A stretch of DNA of 64,000 nucleotides, from NCBI GenBank assembly GCA_016704145.1, contig JADJAS010000001.1, forward strand, positions 620,001 to 684,000. Reading direction: 5' to 3'. The translations under genes were made by a program, and so were the position numbers. This document shows, piece after piece, positions 61,725 to 64,000 of this stretch. The notes beneath the pieces are model-generated. The model had not been told where the DNA came from and did not search any database. It saw only the letters and a program-made list of their open reading frames with translations. Position 1 is the stretch's first letter. Each line of letters begins with the position of its first letter. Source of the DNA: Rhodocyclaceae bacterium. GTDB lineage: Bacteria; Pseudomonadota; Gammaproteobacteria; Burkholderiales; Rhodocyclaceae.

Positions 61725-64000
61725 TCACCACTTGTAGCTAAGCGAAAGGCCGTACATGCGCGGCTCGGTCCAGGTGGCGACGCGGAAGTAGTCCATGTCG
61801 ATGTAGTTCACTGGCTTGCGGACATTGCCGATGTTGCGCACCCATAGAGCGATGTCGGCGCGGCCCGGGCCGCCCACCGGCACGCCGGCCAAGGTCAGGC
61901 GAGCATTGCCGAGCGTGCGGGCCGGCACCTTGCAATAGGGCGCGTAATAGGTGCCGCCGGCATTCGCCGCGGTCAAGTCCTTGATGCAGGGCACGTTGTA
62001 CATCTGGTCCGTGTAACTGACGTCGGCCGCGATGCGCAGGGAGCCCCAGGCCGTCTTGGCCAGTCGGCCGTCGACGTTCACGTTGAACGTGTTCTTGGGC
62101 GCATAGCTGGGAACGCGGTTCCCCGCGGTGTCCACAGGCAGTCCGCCGTTGTTGAGACCGATATCCATCCACTTGTCGATCTCGACATCGACATAGCCCC
62201 AATTGGCGCCGACTTTCCAGCCGTCGGCGACGACCATCTGGCCTTCCAGTTCGAAGCCCTGGTTGGTTACCTTGCCAGCGTTGACGGTGATCGAACTCGT
62301 GGTGCCCGGCACCATGCGCTGAGTCTGCATGTCGTCGATCTTGTTCTGATAGATCGCGCCATTCAACTGAGCTCTGCCATCCATGAACGTCGACTTGAAG
62401 CCGAGTTCGATGGTGGTCGATTTCTCCGGCTTAAACGGCGTGGTGCGGGCAGAGGTTACCTGAGCGGTGTTTCCGCCAGCTGCTTCGGCCGGGAAGCCGC
62501 CGGACCGATAGCCCTTGGCGACGCGGCCATAGACGTTCAGACCTTCATTGAACTTGTAGGTCAGCGAGGCAGCCGGCGTGGTCGCCGTGAAGGTCTTCTT
62601 GGCTCGCGCGTCAAACGCGCTGGCCATCGCCACCGTCGTGGCCCCGGTCGGCTGTTTCGACAGGTCCAGCACGGCACCGCCGCCCAGCGGCTGCAGGATG
62701 TCGCCAAGGCTGGTGGTCACCGGCCGCAGGCCGGCGGCTCCGAGGTTGATGAGGGCCGGCAGGCCAGCGGGCGTCATCGCACCCAGATAGCCAACCGTGC
62801 CGAAACGGCTGGAGTCTACGCCCTTGGTGTCTTCGGAACGACGGACACCCAAGCTGCCGGACCACTTGTCGGTGAAATCGTAGTCCAACTGCCCGAAGAA
62901 GGCTTTCGAATCGACCGAGCCGCCGAAATTGTTCGTGAAATTGAGGGCACCTGAAATGACTTGCGGGTTGGCCGTATAGTTGTCTTCCTCGTACTTGTAG
63001 TAACCGGCGACATACTTCAGGCGGCCGACATTGCCGACCCATTGCAGTTCATGCGACTTGGTATCGAGCGTGGTCTTGCGCGTGTAGGCATAGATTGGCG
63101 CTGGTATGCCGTCGAGGTCGAGCGAATCGCCCCACCTCATGCTGCGGTCGGCAAAGATGTACTTCAGCGTGTTGTTCGGGTTCAGCGCATAGGTCAGGGT
63201 CAGCGCGTGGTTGTCGGTCTTCATCCGCTCCCACTGGTTGATCCCGGGCGTCGAGTTGCGCGAGGAAGGATAGCTGGTGGACGCGCCGGCAGCAATCGCT
63301 GCCCTGAACGGGTAACCCAGCGCCGAGGTATTGGTGGTCGTCGTGATGTTGCCACGCCAGCCATAGGGCGTGTAAAGCGTCACCGGCAGCGGCGTGTTGT
63401 CCAGGTCGGTGTGATCGTAAACATAGGTGGCCTGGAAGTCCCTGGTAGCATCCAACGTCGCGGCAATACGATAGGTCTGCTTGTCGACCTGGCCGTTGTC
63501 CTTGCCATTGTGGTTCTTCATGTAGCCGTCGCGATTTTCGTCGCGGGCCACAACACTCAGCTTCAGGGGCCCCATGCTCGGCAGGTCGACCGCGAAGCGC
63601 TGGATGAGCGCGCCATGATTGCCGATATCGACGCCAACCGAGCCGCCGAAGACACCACTGGGTTTCTTGGTGATGAAGTTGATGGCTCCGGACAGCGTGT
63701 TGCGGCCGAACAGCGTGCCTTGCGGGCCGCGCAGGATTTCGACGCGCTCAAGATCGACGATGTCGAACAGGCCGCCCTGGTTCTTGCCGGTAAATACGCC
63801 ATCCACGTAGGTGCCCACCGCAGTATCAAGGAAGATACTGGGGGCCCCGCTGCCCGTACCGCGGATGGAGATGATGGACATTGAAGTGTTGCCCGAATTG
63901 CCGTAGGTGACCATCAAGGTCGGCGCCAGCGAGCTGAGATCCTTGGCGCCCTCAACACCGCGCGTTTCCAGTTGCGCACCACTGATCGCAGTCACTGCCA
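61725..64000 (-). CDS. TonB-dependent outer-membrane receptor (5' partial)
   Basis: At least 757 residues, open to the window edge; signal peptide and TonB box lie outside. The plug domain is visible (SIISIRGTGSGAPSIFLD, LERVEILRGPQGTLFGRNT, LSGAINFITKKP), then a 22-strand barrel ending in the aromatic GLSLSYKW. The plug resembles receptors common in sphingomonads and steroid- or aromatic-degrading betaproteobacteria, rather than classical siderophore receptors. The ligand cannot be read from sequence. Confidence 0.92.
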   Translation of the reverse strand, partial: AVTAISGAQLETRGVEGAKDLSSLAPTLMVTYGNSGNTSMSIISIRGTGSGAPSIFLDTAVGTYVDGVFTGKNQGGLFDIVDLERVEILRGPQGTLFGRNTLSGAINFITKKPSGVFGGSVGVDIGNHGALIQRFAVDLPSMGPLKLSVVARDENRDGYMKNHNGKDNGQVDKQTYRIAATLDATRDFQATYVYDHTDLDNTPLPVTLYTPYGWRGNITTTTNTSALGYPFRAAIAAGASTSYPSSRNSTPGINQWERMKTDNHALTLTYALNPNNTLKYIFADRSMRWGDSLDLDGIPAPIYAYTRKTTLDTKSHELQWVGNVGRLKYVAGYYKYEEDNYTANPQVISGALNFTNNFGGSVDSKAFFGQLDYDFTDKWSGSLGVRRSEDTKGVDSSRFGTVGYLGAMTPAGLPALINLGAAGLRPVTTSLGDILQPLGGGAVLDLSKQPTGATTVAMASAFDARAKKTFTATTPAASLTYKFNEGLNVYGRVAKGYRSGGFPAEAAGGNTAQVTSARTTPFKPEKSTTIELGFKSTFMDGRAQLNGAIYQNKIDDMQTQRMVPGTTSSITVNAGKVTNQGFELEGQMVVADGWKVGANWGYVDVEIDKWMDIGLNNGGLPVDTAGNRVPSYAPKNTFNVNVDGRLAKTAWGSLRIAADVSYTDQMYNVPCIKDLTAANAGGTYYAPYCKVPARTLGNARLTLAGVPVGGPGRADIALWVRNIGNVRKPVNYIDMDYFRVATWTEPRMYGLSLSYKW

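Overview
This is a GC-rich bacterial chromosome segment, most likely from a betaproteobacterium of the Rhodocyclales/Sterolibacteriaceae type. That placement is inferred from gene content and order, not from a marker gene. The purH-purD-hemF and hemY-hemX-hemD-hemC blocks, prmC-prfA-hemA, the paired small-subunit/symporter genes of the VC_2705 type and an AlgZ/AlgR-like pair all fit. Both window ends cut genes: purH at the left and a TonB-dependent receptor at the right.

Layout. 1-17.6 kb is core metabolism and signalling: purine synthesis (purH, purD), six heme genes (hemF, hemYXDC, hemA), a LytS/LytTR pair, argH coupled to a Ser/Thr kinase with a cyclic-nucleotide-binding domain and a fructosamine-kinase-like protein, a monothiol glutaredoxin, and prmC-prfA. 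17.6-22.0 kb holds two translationally coupled signalling proteins: an HDOD-GAF-histidine kinase and a REC-PAS-GGDEF-EAL protein. 22.3-26.3 kb is a five-gene operon for a membrane redox module (Tat-exported 4x[4Fe-4S] protein, NrfD-like quinone-interacting protein, tetraheme cytochrome c) plus a small unknown protein and a bacteriohemerythrin. A perfect FNR box lies upstream, so anaerobic induction is likely.

26.9-33.0 kb is an accessory island ending next to tRNA-Phe. It holds a three-gene cassette (TIGR04255-family protein, helix-turn-helix protein, unknown protein with an SHDCD motif), a zinc-ribbon protein, a chimeric serine-recombinase ORF, a tyrosine-integrase remnant, a higBA toxin-antitoxin pair, a RadC-like JAB protein and small unknown proteins with structured repeats. 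33.4-41.4 kb holds two sodium/solute symporter systems (actP with its DUF485 partner, and a VC_2705-type symporter with its DUF4212 partner) and an OmpR-type two-component system. 41.6-43.6 kb is groES-groEL under a CIRCE element. 43.7-55.8 kb carries envelope and housekeeping genes (DUF1254 protein, PBP4-type carboxypeptidase, ubiD, ubiA, MFS, recG, ridA, SPOR and DUF2802 proteins, a YdcF-like protein). 55.8-61.6 kb is a tightly overlapping nucleotide-sugar operon (manC, rmlBDAC, galE) for surface polysaccharide.

The most unusual signal is a dispersed 23-bp motif present in 15 copies on both strands, both inside unrelated core genes and between genes. Its parts are GGCG, three variable bases, CGCC, ACGN, then CTGACTTT. 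All copies keep the same internal spacing. It is absent from the 15.7-36.4 kb stretch that includes the island. It behaves like a DNA uptake-type or chromosome-architecture sequence, and I know of no description of it.
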